A DNA stretch of 64,000 bases, from contig NC_067473.1 in assembly GCF_947179515.1 (NCBI RefSeq), forward strand, positions 106,841,282 through 106,905,281. The letters are read 5' to 3'. This document shows, piece after piece, positions 1 to 13,844 of the stretch (positions are counted from its first letter, which is position 1; each line of letters starts with the position of its first letter). The stretch is from Apodemus sylvaticus (Eukaryota; Chordata; Mammalia; Rodentia; Muridae). A model generated the notes under the pieces. That model worked only from the letters and a program-made list of their open reading frames with translations. It made no database searches and was not told the origin of the DNA. The translations under genes were made by a program, and so were the position numbers.

Positions 1-3000
1 TGATGCTCTTTCCAATCACCTCCTCTGATATTAATAATTAGATAGAGTTATCAAAACCAGGTTTCTTCTGTTTAAGAGAGTTGTAAATAACAGTTAGCAA
101 TTTAGCACTCATCCCTCAAGTGTTCAAGGCAGACATTCCCCATCAATCTCAGTACTTATCTCTTAGCACTGATTATACAAAGAGAGAGGGAATGTATTTA
201 ATTCCATTCTCCAAGAGTTGACATTTTGACTGAGTTGTCAAAGATAGTTGGTACCATTTACAGTATACATAAATAATCTCCTATATTAGGTCTAAATGTA
301 CATGAGCTTAAATACATTTGATTTCACTATTATCCATCAGACCATGACAAACACATTTTATGTAAATGACATCACACTCCTCTTTTTGTTCCAATGACTA
401 ATATTTAGGAACAGTTTGTGCACTTCTTAGTAATGGCATTTTATTATGAGTTGCCAATTAATGAAATAGTTAACAAGAAGACATATGTATTAACAGAAGT
501 GCAAGTATTATAGGGAACTATTTTTAAATAAGATAAAATCTAGCAACATATATTAACAAGCATTGTGTCTGAGGTAAAAATACACATACTTGGTTTATTG
601 CTGTTTACATATAAGTACAACATATCTTATAATATGCACCATACTCTTAAATAGTTATCACTTATGGAATAATCAGATAACATTTGAGCATGTTTGTTTG
701 CCCTCTTTGATACCTTAGTCTCGTTTGACAAATGTTTTCCTTTTTAGTAGGGGATCAAATACGATAGAAAGGAGCACAAGAAGCCTGTTATTTTCTTCTC
801 TGGGGTTCCATGACTTCTGCCTGAGAGGCAGCTGGTGCTCTACCAACACTGTAAGCCAGTCCTGAGAAAATCTGTATGCAATGGCTGAAGATTAAATTGG
901 CAAAGATCTTAACAGAAAGACACTTCAGCCTCAGACTGGCTAAGAAAAACATCTCCAAAGCCTTGCTGAGAAATTTACAGTTTGGTTCCCAGGTAACTCT
1001 CCACTGGACCTATTTGTGTCTTGGATTTTTAATTCATTTAGGTAGGTAGTAGTGCTTCATAGTTGGCCAGTTCACTGATTAACTGTCTTCATTTGCATTT
1101 TTTCAATTATAGGTAAGTAAACCTTGGGGACTCCCATGAAGGCTTAATTACAGTCAACAAATTTTCTAAATATGGCTTAAAGCCATCTTTTTTTCCCTAA
1201 CAGTAAAGGCCGAATAATTTCTGCTCAACCCCAACAAGGGATTCCTGATACACTTCAGATGTGTTACCTCTTGGAAAATTAGGACCAATTATGCCAGAGG
1301 CATCTAGGAATTTTCCCACCTTTCCTTGACTTTCTTCATCTTGCTAACTCCCTACATCATCCTATCCTTCAAAATCCCATGTCATATTGATTTCTAAATT
1401 GTTGGCTTCCATCTGACAGAAGACTCATGAGGAAGTAAATCCATAATGTGAAGAAACGTCCTATAAATATTCAGACACATATCATGACAGGGAACTTGAT
1501 AATTTCATCAAATAAGTTCTCATGAATATCTTTCTACCACTATTTTTCACCATTTACTTCTGCTGGTAGCACTTCCAAAGCAAATTAGACAAGAAAGAGA
1601 ACATAACAAGAGAAGGTATAAAAACATTTTTTTAATCCAAGATTATTATAAGTCAAATTTGGGAAACTACATATTTTAGACTTTATTCACTGAAAGCAAG
1701 GATAATTATCAAGCATTGTCCTTAGTAGCATTATCAAATTTGCACAGTCCTTCAGAGTTTCTCTATATACTGGGCATGGTCTCTGACTTACTCTGCTCTA
1801 TGTTCTATCATCCCTCTATCCACACAAGTATTATTCAGGGCAGTTTGTATTTGGTTTCATGTCAGCTGCTTTAATTGCAACTAGCAAAGTCCTCCTTATT
1901 TGCAGTTTTACTCCTATCACTTTTAGTGACCCAAAGACAGTCTTGGTCTGGAATTACTAAATAGAATGTTCCAATACTGAAACTCAATTTTTAAATTGTG
2001 CACCATTTTTAGGCATGATGAAATCTTGCACTATTTCTTTTTTCAATACATGAATCAAACCTTGCCCAGGGTCTTCTTCATAGCTGAGATTGATTGATGT
2101 ACTATATAGGCCTCCTTTTGCCCACAATTTCAGGTATCCAACTAAGACAGCTCTGCTGTCATTAAGTGGGACTACTACTTCAGTATATTAATTATCATTT
2201 TTCCAATATCATGATTATCTTCTTACATAATTCATGAGTAATGATCTTTTATATAAAATACTAAAAACAAAACCCTCAAGTGAAATGATAGACATATATA
2301 TAGCTATATAAAATAATTTCAGTATATTAACCCAAAATTTCAGAACTTTTTTCATTATAGAAATGAAAATTAAGAAAAAAAGTTCCATAATTCAAGTGCT
2401 CAAAAGAACCAAGGACTTTTAATTAAATTAGTTTTATGTTTGAGCAGCTTATCCATAGCTTTTTATAATTGAGAACATTTATCTGTCTAATTTGAGTAGA
2501 CACAGAAAAATTGCTGATAAACATGTGCCTTCATCCCAGTCATTGATATTTCTATTGTGAACTGGCAATCCTCCATTTCTATAGATACACTACATAAACC
2601 AGCCAGATATTTGGATATGGCTATCAACTTGACCAAGGAATATAGTTTTGTGGCATTTCAACCATGAATTCCATTCATTTCTATATTGATTATGCTTCAC
2701 ATTCTTGAGATACCTTTTTGAAGATTTTTGACATTTAGAAAATAATTCAGTCTTGTAGACATTTTAATTATTGAGAATTCTCCATCTTCTAAATCTCCTA
2801 GCTAGAAGCTCTTTGAATCACTCCACCTCTAAGCAAACCCACTCCTCCCACAGAGCTCTCCCTCTCAGTCATCAGGAGATAAAAGTCCATCTCTACTTCA
2901 TACCACTTAGATAAAGCATCCTGAGCCTTGTACTTTGCTGCACTTTGCTATCTCTGACTCAGCATCTCATATTGTATCATCTTTTGTCATCCTAAGTTTA

Positions 3001-6000
3001 ATACACTTGCTTCTTGACCCATTCTTATCTTCTGCCCTCCAATCATTCACCTGACCCATTCCCCTCCAGTAGCACTTGATGTTGTTCTCCATCAAATTCA
3101 AGCAAATTCAAATATTGGTGTGATGGTGGAAGTTCTAAGTTTCATCACACAAACACCACTGGTAGCCTCAGTCTGTTTTCCTCTTTCTCTTATAAATATT
3201 TTCCATACTCTTGTAAGCTAGTTTAAACTTTACCTTATTCACATTTCACCCACCCATCTGCTACTAAACACCTCTAAAAGGGCATTATTGAGTTGTAACA
3301 TTACAGACTTGGAAATAGGAATGGAAAGACACATGTAAAATTAAAACACAATTAGTAACCTAGAATGCATTCCTTCTATACAATCAGCCTCCCCTGAAAG
3401 TAAAGACAAAAGTGAGAGTCTATCAGAAGACTACAAAGGTACACAACTGACAAATTGAAGTTTGTCAGTATACACTGGCTATGTGACCTCTTCTATCACT
3501 GAACTCAATGTATTTTCAAACCAGCCTTTTTGTTCATAAAACATTCTTATAAGTAAAAGACTATCTACTGAGAGTACTAATTCAACAAGGCACTCAGTTC
3601 TGGTTACTAGGCATGTTACCACCACAGAACATTTATCATATCTTCAAAACAATTATACATGAGCATCCTCTTATCTACATATGAGAAAATTAAAATAGAG
3701 AAAATTGAACATTTTGAAGTAGGGATTTAGTCAACTGTGATATAGTCTTCTCTAAAGATGGGAGTTAAATCTAGGGCCCTCATAGTCTACTCTCTGAATA
3801 TAAAACCAGAAATCTAGGCATTAACACACCCTGTGAACCATTCTAATTGCTCATCAACATGAGTCATATGACCGGGATGTCATCAGGGTCACACGAAAGA
3901 AAGCCACACCATACAAATGCTTTGCTATCATGATTCATGAATGCTGTGCACTGATACTGTTTACTATCATCACCTGGTTCTGATTTTCCTTCTAGCAAGT
4001 ATAATCCCCTAACAAGGGTCCTACATAGTCAAGGAAACTTGTTAATGACAATTTCTAATTTTTCTCATCTGAAAATTTTATTCATATGACTTCCTCTATA
4101 CCAAAAAGCTATAAAGAGAAATGATCTTAAATTTTCCCAATTTCAAATTTCTACTTAGCCTTTTTACTTGTCATTTACAAGACACCATGAGACAAAAATG
4201 ACACAGCATGAACAATGGCCATTATCTTCATTAAAACAGCTGACGTGTGACATTTCCTATATTAAATCCACTACTGCTCTGCAGAACACAGATGCTCCTG
4301 AACTATGCTCACATTTCATAAAACACAAAACTGTTCATGAGAGAAAGTATATACTTATATATACATATATATGCCATTTACTGCCTATGAAAGGATGGAC
4401 AGTCACTACTCTAATTTTCTATTTCTTCAAGTGTAAAGTGAAGTTCATCACCATGTTTTTCGAATGTTATATGAAATGCGCCTTAGTGGGAAAAGAAAAC
4501 AACTTAAAATACACTTTTAAAAGTTTGAAAGAACTGTGTGGCTGTAAATGATTATTATATAATCTCTCATACATTTTGGAACAGCTGGATACAATTGCCC
4601 TAAGAAACCTGTATGCTAGCAGTTATTCCAACAGATGATTCAAGTAATTGGACATCATCGGTACTGGCAAGGTAAAAAAACCAGAATTTTCCAGAGAATG
4701 TGAGTCTCTATCTCTTGGCCCTAATAGCAGGGTGGCCTAGTTACAATCTCACCTTTTCATTTTGCAGAATACACAGAAAATACTGTCTTCAAAGAAAACC
4801 ATAGAGGAAACATGTTTTAAGGGGTGGAAAATAAATGGACAAATTCTAAGAATAAATTGAAGAGAGGTCATGCTTCCTATATGAGCTAACAGCTCATTCA
4901 TTAATCTCTCTTTCATGACTCCATTTAAATTCTGCTGCATTTCATGCTCCAAACAGATGAAGAGCTATATATATATTTGCTGCTTATTACTCCAAAGCAT
5001 TTGTGGGTCTTGTCTCCATAGCTACAATTCTGTCTCCCTATATACAGGTGCCTTCTTGTCCCTTACTGGTGTGTTCTCCACAGGGCTTTCAACACATGAA
5101 ACACATTGAGAGTAGGTGATAATAATTCTGGGATGTATGTATGTCAGTCAGCTTGGTTGATGGATTCTTGGTTGAAGCTTCCCTTTAAACAGAAGTATGA
5201 GGTGTGACTACAGGAAACTAAAAACTAATGAGTATTTCTCTTTTGTGGGCTGTGCACTTTTAGATATTTCCCCAATTTGCTATATGCCACATGGACCAAC
5301 CTATGAGATATTTCTTGTATTAATCTTAATTTTAAAAAAATGTAATACTGATTTTAGTTTTTCCTTCTCATTAGTATGGGAATGAAACTTAAAGAAGAAC
5401 TTATAAAGCAAAAGACAATTATCTGAGATGCTTCCCTTTGTCCTTATGAATTGTGCACTTAGCAATGCACTACAGTTTCAAATGACTTTAACTAAAAGAA
5501 GAAATAAAAGGCATCTAAGGTGGTTCTCTTTAGAAGCTCAGGATGCTTCCTCATAGAGGTGCCTGCCAGGGCTTGGCCTAGTTTGGAAACCTTCTAGTCC
5601 TGTTCTCCTACAGTGAATGCACTTTATTGAAAATGTAGCAAAAACACCTGAGGGTTCCCTTCCATCTAAAACTCGAAATATTTTTGGTCCAACAAAGGAT
5701 CTCTATGGATGGACAAAATATTGTCTGTATCGTCTCAAAAGACTGAGCTCCACAAGAAACTTTCATAATTCACAGATTAAAGAGAACAGAATCCTCAAAG
5801 GGCAGGAAATGCATAACAGTATTGCCAAAAATCAGTGAAAAAAACGTTATCAGAGTTTCTGTTAAAAGGAAGCTTGAAACCTATAAAACTGGAAAACTTA
5901 TTGGAGGAAAATTACGCTTTAATTTTAAGATGAAAACAACTGTTAACAATAGAACAAAGATAAACAAAAAGGGTATAGGTTGATTTTTAGAATGGGGAAG

Positions 6001-8254
6001 ATGGTGCATCATCATTTAATAATGACATGAAAAATTCCCTTACTCTGTAATAGCTTCCTTGGATTTCCTGAAAATCTAGCCTATAAAAAGTTAAATTGCC
6101 TATGTATGTATTACAAGACCAAAAGTCCTCTTATATTTTTTCCCAAGAGGCAAAAATGCCAAGGCAACAGCTTAATATGTCAACTGTTGGTACTTCACTG
6201 AATAGTGTCTGTTATATCTGGTATTTCACATACAAAAACACTCTGACTTTGATATAATTCTTACTATGAAACATATTCATTCCTTGACTATAAAAACCTT
6301 GGCTTCATGGTTCACCTGGAGCAAACTTATGAATTATGGAATTTGCTGGCTATAAATAACTTAAAAAGAACACCATTGGGAATTTCAATGTGACCATTAG
6401 CGTAATATGCTAGACATTATTGAAAAATGATATTTCAAGGAAGCAATAAAGCCTATTATCTTCCCTCTTCCTTTCATCTTAAACATGTATTAATCTGTTC
6501 CCATCATATCAAGGTTTCAAATGTACAGAATGAATAAAGTATACAATTCCATTGTTTTCATAATACTTAAAATTAAATAAATTACCTGTATCATAGCATG
6601 GAAAATAGAAAGTTTCAAGTTTTTAAATGTCACCAACAGAAAGGAATTGACTTAATCTCGTTTATATAAAGTAATAAAATTAAGCCATTTTATCTTACTT
6701 TAAAGTTATTTTCCCTGTTCTCATTGGAACACTTAATTGTCTTTGGGAACAGAGAGTACAGAAATGTAAGTTAGGTTGATCTGGTACAACTAGGAAGGAG
6801 ACAAAAAGGTTATAGGTAAATGACAACTTCAGTGGGTCCTTAACAGTCTTTCTCTTAGCAGTATGCACCATTATACCCTGGTGCTAAGCTATCACTGATG
6901 GGTAAATGTAAATCTAGCAGCATTGTGTTTTATTCTGGGTAAAATATCAAGGTAGCAAGTAGTCCTTTGGTTCTCTTCGAGAGTCAGTTTTCACTGACTA
7001 GCAATGAATGGCTATAGACAGCTAGGACAGAGTTCAGAGATGGTAGTAAACACCCCACAGAGGCAAATCACAACCAGCCTCACAGAAAAGGGTTATCTGG
7101 AGTACTCAAGCTTTATCAAAGTGTTAAAAAGTCTTCCTATTTAAGAGTCTCAGACTGCCTTTATATCCTAGGAATGTCTCATCTTTTCCCTTGAGGTTGT
7201 TCACTCTCCTCTTTCTATAATCTAAATCTATCTGTATCAGGAACATTCAGGATACTGATCTACAGTTGTTTTTCTAACTTTAGTTTCAGAATGGTAGGAG
7301 CAAAAATATGAGCATCTCCTACTTTAATAGCTAATGTGTCGCTTCTATGGTATTAAATGTGAAAATCAATACTTTCCTCTTTTGTTGAAGTTGTTGTTGT
7401 CATCCCTGATTTCATGCATGACCTCTCTGACTCCTCCAAACTTCCAAAGATACACCAGAGGCAGAGCCCTGGGATGGTTGCTCAGGTCCCAAAATGTGCA
7501 AAAGCTTGACTGGGGCACACACGATGAAAGGGCACCTATGCCATCAAAAGGCCGTAGCATATTTGCCAGGAGGAAAAAAGTGGAGCTTCTTGTATCCCTT
7601 CTTCCTAGATTTGTGCATTTCCCTAGATTGCTGCACAGACTGATCAGTGTAGGGTAACAGCCATTATTTGTGACAGGAAAATAAGATATTTAACACTTCT
7701 AATTGATTGTTGATTCAGATATGTAGCTATGCAACTAATATCTTAATATAGACCATTTAGGTTACATGTCAGCAGCACAAACACATGATTTTCTCCCTAG
7801 TTATGGTAGGAATGCTAATGTGTACATTTTTCAAGACTTTTATTTAAAGTAAACAAATAATCTATCAATAATGTTCTAGAAACAAGAATTTTCTGAATTG
7901 TTCTTTTTCTTTTAATTCTACTCAATATTGTCTTCCCAATCTCAAACACCCAGAGAAATACACACGTCTAGCACAGCTTTGGGGATAGATAGCTACCTAG
8001 TTTTTTTTCTTCATTAACTTTTTATGTTGAGACATGACAAACAAAATATGCAAAAGCATCTCTCAGATCTTTACAGTTCCACACTCTTCCTTTAAGTTCA
8101 TGATTTACTAATTCCTTAGACTTACTGACCATGATAAGAATATTGGTTTTTCATGCCTACCTGGAATTTAAATGAATATTTGAGGGAAAGTCATGCATTA
8201 CAGTTTTAATGTGAAAAGTCCCCCTCAGGTTCATGAATCAGTGAGTTACCTGCT

Positions 8255-8590
8255 GGATGATGGCTTTGGGAAAGTGATTAGACTTTTAAGTGCACTGACA
8301 TAATTGTTGGATTGTTCCCTTGATGGATTTATAATATGGTGTTATTATTGGGAAGTGACAAGCAGTAGGAAGATAGGCCTATATCGAAAGCCACCTCCAC
8401 CAGGGTGGGGGCCTGTGGGAGCTGCTGTCTTATAGGGTGAGCAGCCTTTGCTACATGCTTCCAACTGTCATAATCCTCTGGCTCAACCTGGGTCCAGAAA
8501 CAGAGTCAAGTGGTCATGGGTGAACCAACATAAATGATGAATTGGTCTTTCAAGGCATTTTAGTCGCAGTAATGGAACGTCAACTAATAA
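8255..8590 (+). mobile_element. LTR-like segment, MaLR type suspected
   Basis: The stretch has the texture of an old rodent MaLR/LTR copy, with a GGTGGGGGCCTGTGGGAG core and an 'AGAAACAGAGTCAAG' block. I cannot assign a family and boundaries are approximate. Confidence 0.25.
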
Positions 8591-9079
8591 AGTTACCTTT
8601 AACTCCCAGTTTCCCTAAATACTTAACTCTCCTAACGTGCAATTTTCTTGCTCTGAAGCTTCTTCCAAGAACAGAAAGATGAGTCAGTTTGTTACTTTGC
8701 AGATTTTGAAACAGAAGTGTGAAAGTGAATCACCTGGTGTGCGTTAAGAAGTTGGTAGTTAATTAGATATTCTAAGATCCTACTCTATCATCTTTATTCA
8801 AGAAGTCTGCAGTTTAGCCCAAGTTCTGCATTTTCATAGCCCCCTTCTACCCCTAAGCTGATAATTTCATGCAGATGTCCTGGTCATTAAAAAGAATAAA
8901 GGAACATTGGTTGAATAACACTAGTAGTAAAAACACTTTCTACCCTTCTCTGACATTTGGTCCAGTCAACCATATTAAAGATGAGTATGATTTTTTTTTT
9001 CTGTTTTGCTCCTCTAAGACACACTTTCTGTTCTTCCTGGAAGACTTGTGTTCCACAGCAATTTTATATATGTAAAGAA

Positions 9080-9163
9080 TGTATATGTGTATGTGTATAT
9101 GTATATGTGTATAAATTATACATACATACATATACATGGATATATATATATATATATATATAA
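9080..9163. repeat. GT/AT microsatellite
   Basis: Alternating GTAT/GTGT units followed by ACAT units and a (TA)n run near 9140-9162. Several short open frames here are repeat translations. Confidence 0.9.
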
Positions 9164-12100
9164 GCCTTTTCACTCCTTTGCCCTTCTACATGAATGTTCA
9201 AATTATCTTGTATTATATTTCTTTCAGGAAGATAATTATAATGTGTCAATGCTACTTTTTTTGGATATGTCTTCCATGAAAATTTCATCTATGTATATAT
9301 ACTACTTCTAATAATAGACATCATATACATATTCAATATGTGTTAATTTACAGATCTGATTATTTCTAGAATAATCTAGAAGGATGGTTGCTTGGATCTG
9401 ATGAAAAAGAACAATGTCAACTATTTTTGGAACAAGTAGTTCTCATATCACTACCTCCTTTAATGATGTATAATGTCTTTGAAAAACAATTCAAGTTTCA
9501 TTTGAACTTTTTATTGAACAATTAGTACTAATGATTTCTTTTTTTCTTTGGAAAGCTGCTTTTGATCAGTAAACTTCAGTGTTCTCACATAGTCACATTT
9601 TGCCTGTGGGGGAAAAATGATTTCCTGAGATAATAAACATCTAAAAGGTAATTTTGATGTCACATTAAGAATGTAAAAAGCATTTCACAGAATTGGTGTG
9701 AGCCAAATCCTTATTTAGTTACAAAGCCCTGAGAATCTAGGAAAGGGGCTAGGCTGCAGAATGGTTCTATTCATGGAAATCTAGTCTGTTAGAAAGGTCA
9801 AAATAGTATCATAGACAAATTTAGATGACAAGAAAATGAGGCAGACTGCACACTGCAAATCATCAGTGAGTTTATACCACAGGGGCTTTGGGATATGTTC
9901 TTGTTTGTCCATTGTATAAATGAAACCTAAAACAATAATCTCATTCTAGGAGTATTAGGAAAGAGATTTCATAATGACATAGTTATACTTATTTAAACTT
10001 TATCAACAGTGGCTTCTCTAGAACAGAGAATCTGACATGATTCTTGCATCGTACATAGAATGTTTCTCTTTGCCTTCCAAAACAATCCTTATTACAGATG
10101 TTCATTAGCTTGGGGACTTTCCATCACCATATTACACTTCTAAGCCTGCCAAGGATGTCTCTGAAAAAAATTCCCTTTATTCCCACCAGAGATCCCAATG
10201 ATCTTGGGGCTGATCCTTTCCCTTCAACTCTCTTCCACAGTTGTGGGCACATGACATTCTGTGTAATTGTATAACTGGCTATCTAGTTTTATCTTCATAG
10301 AAGACAACTGTGGACTTCTTAGTTTTTCTAAGTGGAGTGTGTCCTAAACTAAACATACAATTAAGTCAGAAATGATTCAGGAAAAGTACAAGGCATCCAT
10401 TAAAAGCACAATTCAGTAATGACTTTAATTTTGATATAAAATACATCTGAATACAGCATATCCTTAAGTCCATTAATAGTTTTCTTGTTTTTTGTTTTGG
10501 TTTTTTGTTTGTTTGTTTGTTTCTTAGGTTGTGTTTTGTTTTTTCCCTTGAAGACCTACATTCTTCCCTGTCATCCTCATGTACAACATTGCAAATCTAC
10601 ATTGCCATTCTAAGACTAATAAGGCTTCCACTTCTCATAAAGTCATTCCATAACACATGATTCCTTGAAGTTTGTTATTTTCACATGAACAAGGTTACAG
10701 TCTAAATGCAGTTCCTGAGACACTAAATTCTAGAAATTTATATTAATTAGGATTTGAAGAAACTTTTACTGAATAAACTAAACTAGCTTCTTAGCTTAGA
10801 TTAGAGGGACATTTTTTAGTTACTTGAGAACTTAGTGTGTTAACATCCAAGTTGTCACTTGTCAAGCGTTTAGAGTTCCCCCTAGTTGGACTTTCCCCTA
10901 AATTCGAGTAAGGAGTACTTTTATCTCCTGTAAGGTTCAGAGATTAGTACCCACCAATTCTCCATTCATCCAAAATACTTATCCATGATAAGTATTGTTC
11001 CTCTAATATTGTATAAGTAACCTTGAACTTTTAATTGTTCAATGAGATAATTTCTATTAAATATTTAGTAGATATATATTTTTAATGCCAAACAATTTAA
11101 TTATAAAAACAGAAAAGTTTTAGATTCTAAATAAACCACTGTTTCAATACAGAACAGCCAATATCATGATACTATTTTTCCTTACATTCCAGTTCATTCA
11201 GAACTAAGTCTGTCACAAAGAACAAGATAATCAAATGATGGTAACATACCAAATAACATGAACTATATTTATTATAGTATTAACCAGAAATACTACATCA
11301 GATGGAGTGTATATTTTAAAATATATTTTTGAATTAACTGTTTAAGAATTGGATAAATGTCCAATATAAAAACTGTATTTTGCCAACTATTCAGTCCTCT
11401 TTTGGACTACCATTAGATAAAAAAAATCATAAAAATTTACATTTTTCGAGTATATATACATGAGACTGCATGATTTATAGACCATTTACCTACTTTACAA
11501 ATACAAAATCAGACGCTCCCACCCAAATTTTTCTATTTGACTTTGGATAACCCTAACCAGTCAATGACAGGAAAAGAATCAATATATCAATGGCAGATCT
11601 TCATTAAATACATCTTCTCTTACAATACACCATCTCCTTTAGAGCACATCATGTAAATAAATTTAAAAACTATAATTTTAATATATACAAAATACATAAA
11701 GAACACTGAACACCACTATAGATGGAACATGCACATGAAAATCAACAAGTGCATGCATGACACATTCCATGAGAGACTCTCTGAGATTTCACAAGCGTAC
11801 AACACAACCACTCCCAACTCACGAAGTTTAAAGATGATTGTGTTCCAAGAGTTTGGAAAATATTGCCATTTCTTACCTGGCAGCTGTGTGAGGGGGTTGA
11901 TAAAAGACATTAACAACTTGAGCTATGAGAACACATCCCATATTTGTAACACAGAAACATTGCTCCTACCTGGGATTTAGGGGTATAATGCTTCTACTGA
12001 GAGATTTGATCAGGATAACTAAACATGTAAGACTTTAGCATTCTTACGTGCAGAGCAACATTAGCTTGATGCTGGTGATTACCACCCAAATCTTCCTGTT

Positions 12101-12334
12101 TGCTAAGATGGCCCTATTTTTGTCCACCAAGTCTAAAAGTTCTAAAACTATAGTCAGTCCTTTAGACTCAATATCTAACAAGGAAATTAACCCTAGAAAC
12201 ACCAAACCACAGGTCTGAATTCTTGGTATCAAAACACTTTAGTGCTTATTAAAATATAAAGGTCTACTAATATGGTATAAGATAGTATAGGTTCTACAAA
12301 AAACAGAGAAAGCTAGTTTGAACTATGTCTTTTT

Positions 12335-12565
12335 AAGGTTGTGGCTATGGCTCAGGGTAGAGTGCTTGTTATGCATGCAAGAGGCCCTGGATCAATTACC
12401 AGCACCACATAAAACTTGGTATGATTATATATATCTGTAAGCACAAAACTCAGAAGATAGAGGATCAGAAATTGAAGGTTATTCTTAGCTATACAATACC
12501 ATTAAGGTCACAGTGAGAATTATGAGACCTTGTTTCATAAAACAAAGTAAAAAAAAAAAAAAAAA
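12335..12565 (+). mobile_element. B4-type SINE (ID-like 5' half, B1-like 3' half)
   Basis: The 5' part resembles an ID element (GGCTATGGCTCAGGGTAGAG, then GGCCCTGGATCAATTACCAG). It is followed by a degraded B1-like right part ending in GAGACCTTGTTTCATAAAA and a poly-A tail of about 17. This ID plus B1 order is that of B4/RSINE1. Divergence suggests an old insertion. Confidence 0.75.
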
Positions 12566-13568
12566 CTGTCCCCATTTTGTCACTACCAATGTGCATGAAT
12601 AAATGCCTAATTAAGGCCCTATACTTTGAAAAACATGTATGATAGCCTATTTGTATATATTATAATCCATATCTAAATGTGTCCATCTCATTCTAAGAGG
12701 CCTTTATGTTCTAATGTTAAATAAAAAAAGAAAGGAAAAAAGAAACCATATCCACCCTAGTCCTCCCACATCTCTAAAAGGTGTAGTGCATTTATGAAGC
12801 CCCTTTGCCCTCTCATACAAAAGCCTCAAGCTCCAGAATTTTAATAAGTACCCAGGAGAGAGCAAGAAAGGAAGCCAGAGAAAGGCTCACTCCTCTTCAT
12901 CTTTTCTCTCTAAACAGTGAGGAATATAAGGGGCTAGTCAGCATCAGAAACTCAAAGAATAGCAGCTTTCCACACATCTTAACCACCAAGTGACCCCATA
13001 AGACAGTGATGTTACAACACTTAACAGCAACAATAGCATATTAAAAAGAAAAACAATATATCTGGTTATGACACCTTAAAAATGGCAAACCTTAAACTTT
13101 CAGGAGTGGTGACTTTTTCTTCATTTAAAAGTGTCTTTTGTCAGGACATAAGGTAGCTTTCATTCTCTTACATCTAAATCAAGGCTGTTAAAAATTCAGG
13201 TTCTGTACTTTTTACCCTTGTGATTTTTAGAAGTATTAAATAAGTAAGTCTAAAAGCCAATGCCAATAAAGGACATTTTATAGCCCTAAATATTGGTTAA
13301 AGGTTTGACTAGCTTTCTTCATGGAATACACAAAAATGGTAGCATGGACTCTACACATTTCACACTTGAGGTAACTTTTAGGCCCAATGCAAAGAAAGAC
13401 TGAAACTAATGACAACACTATGTATGCTTCACAAGTTTGGATCACAGTTGACATTTACCTCTGCTCTAATATTCCTAACACTTGTCAAAAACAAATATGA
13501 CCTTTGCCCAAAGGTGATTAAGTGAAGAGAATTTTAGCTTGCATATGCTCATTTGTCTGGAATTCTAG

Positions 13569-13586
13569 CCCACCCCACCCCCACCC
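13569..13586 (-). promoter_or_regulatory. G-quadruplex motif just downstream of the alternative exon donor
   Basis: The minus (transcript) strand reads GGGTGGGGGTGGGGTGGG: four G-runs of 3-5 separated by single T bases, ending 57 nt after the donor. One-nucleotide loops give the most stable parallel quadruplexes. Intronic G-runs near donors are known binding sites for hnRNP H/F and often enhance inclusion. The motif is certain; its function is inferred. Confidence 0.65.
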
Positions 13587-13643
13587 ATCTTCAGATTAAT
13601 AATTACAGCAAGAGATATTAAATTATAAAGTGAAGTTACTTAC

Positions 13644-13787
13644 CATGGAGGAGTCACTGCTTCCACTCCCGATTGGAGCTCCCTCAGCACAGGTTGGGAG
13701 GTGGGTAGAAAGTTGACTAGCCCTGCCCCCATCTATGACATCACAATCTACCTCATAAAAGGTAGTGAAAGTGTTCTGAACTCCTGT
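13644..13787 (-). CDS. Ctnna2: Ctnna2 alternative exon: 48-residue insert of the long isoform
   Basis: The minus-strand frame runs TGVQNTFTTFYEVDCDVIDG, then GRASQLSTHLPTCAE and GAPIGSGSSDSSM. It is exactly 144 nt, from ACA after an AG acceptor to ATG before GTAAGT, phase 0 on both sides, so skipping keeps the frame. I recognise it as the insert separating the two described alpha-N-catenin subtypes. It has low-complexity, Ser/Thr/Gly-rich character unlike the helical bundle around it, so it probably forms a flexible loop in the actin-binding domain. Residue 5 is Asn; my recollection of the human protein has Ser there. The donor is strong, but the acceptor has a purine-rich GGAAATCAG end with the pyrimidine tract set back, as expected for a regulated exon. 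Confidence 0.96.
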
Positions 13788-13788
13788 C

Positions 13789-13844
13789 TGATTTCCGAGA
13801 GATACAGAAAAGAGAAAGTGAGAGAGAAAGCAAGAGAAAAAAAA
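13789..13844 (-). promoter_or_regulatory. CU-rich tract and weak 3' splice site before the alternative exon
   Basis: In the transcript a pyrimidine-rich run of about 48 nt (13844-13797) contains several UCUU and CUCUCU motifs. It ends 9 nt before the AG, separated by GGAAATC. Such sites bind PTBP1/PTBP2, which repress or tune neuronal exons; binding here is inferred from motif content only. On the plus strand the same bases create a chance open frame that is not coding. Confidence 0.6.

Larger units (their letters stand above)
1..13643 (-). other. Ctnna2: Intron after the alternative exon (partial)
   Basis: AT-rich intronic DNA. It holds an AT/GT microsatellite near 9.1 kb, an LTR-like segment near 8.3 kb and a B4 SINE near 12.4 kb. 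I looked for the alpha-catenin terminal exon on the minus strand (LIQAAKNLMNAVV, KASYVASTKYQK, KKHISPVQALSEF motifs) and did not see it, so the intron probably runs past base 1. The first 8 kb otherwise shows no feature I can name. Confidence 0.8.

Noticed and set aside
4168..4551. 127-codon plus-strand frame
   Set aside because: No recognisable domain, AT-rich intronic composition and no splice or promoter support; compatible with chance.
1..13643. Terminal Ctnna2 exon
   Set aside because: No minus-strand segment encoding the conserved C-terminal motifs was seen, so it is not called in the window.
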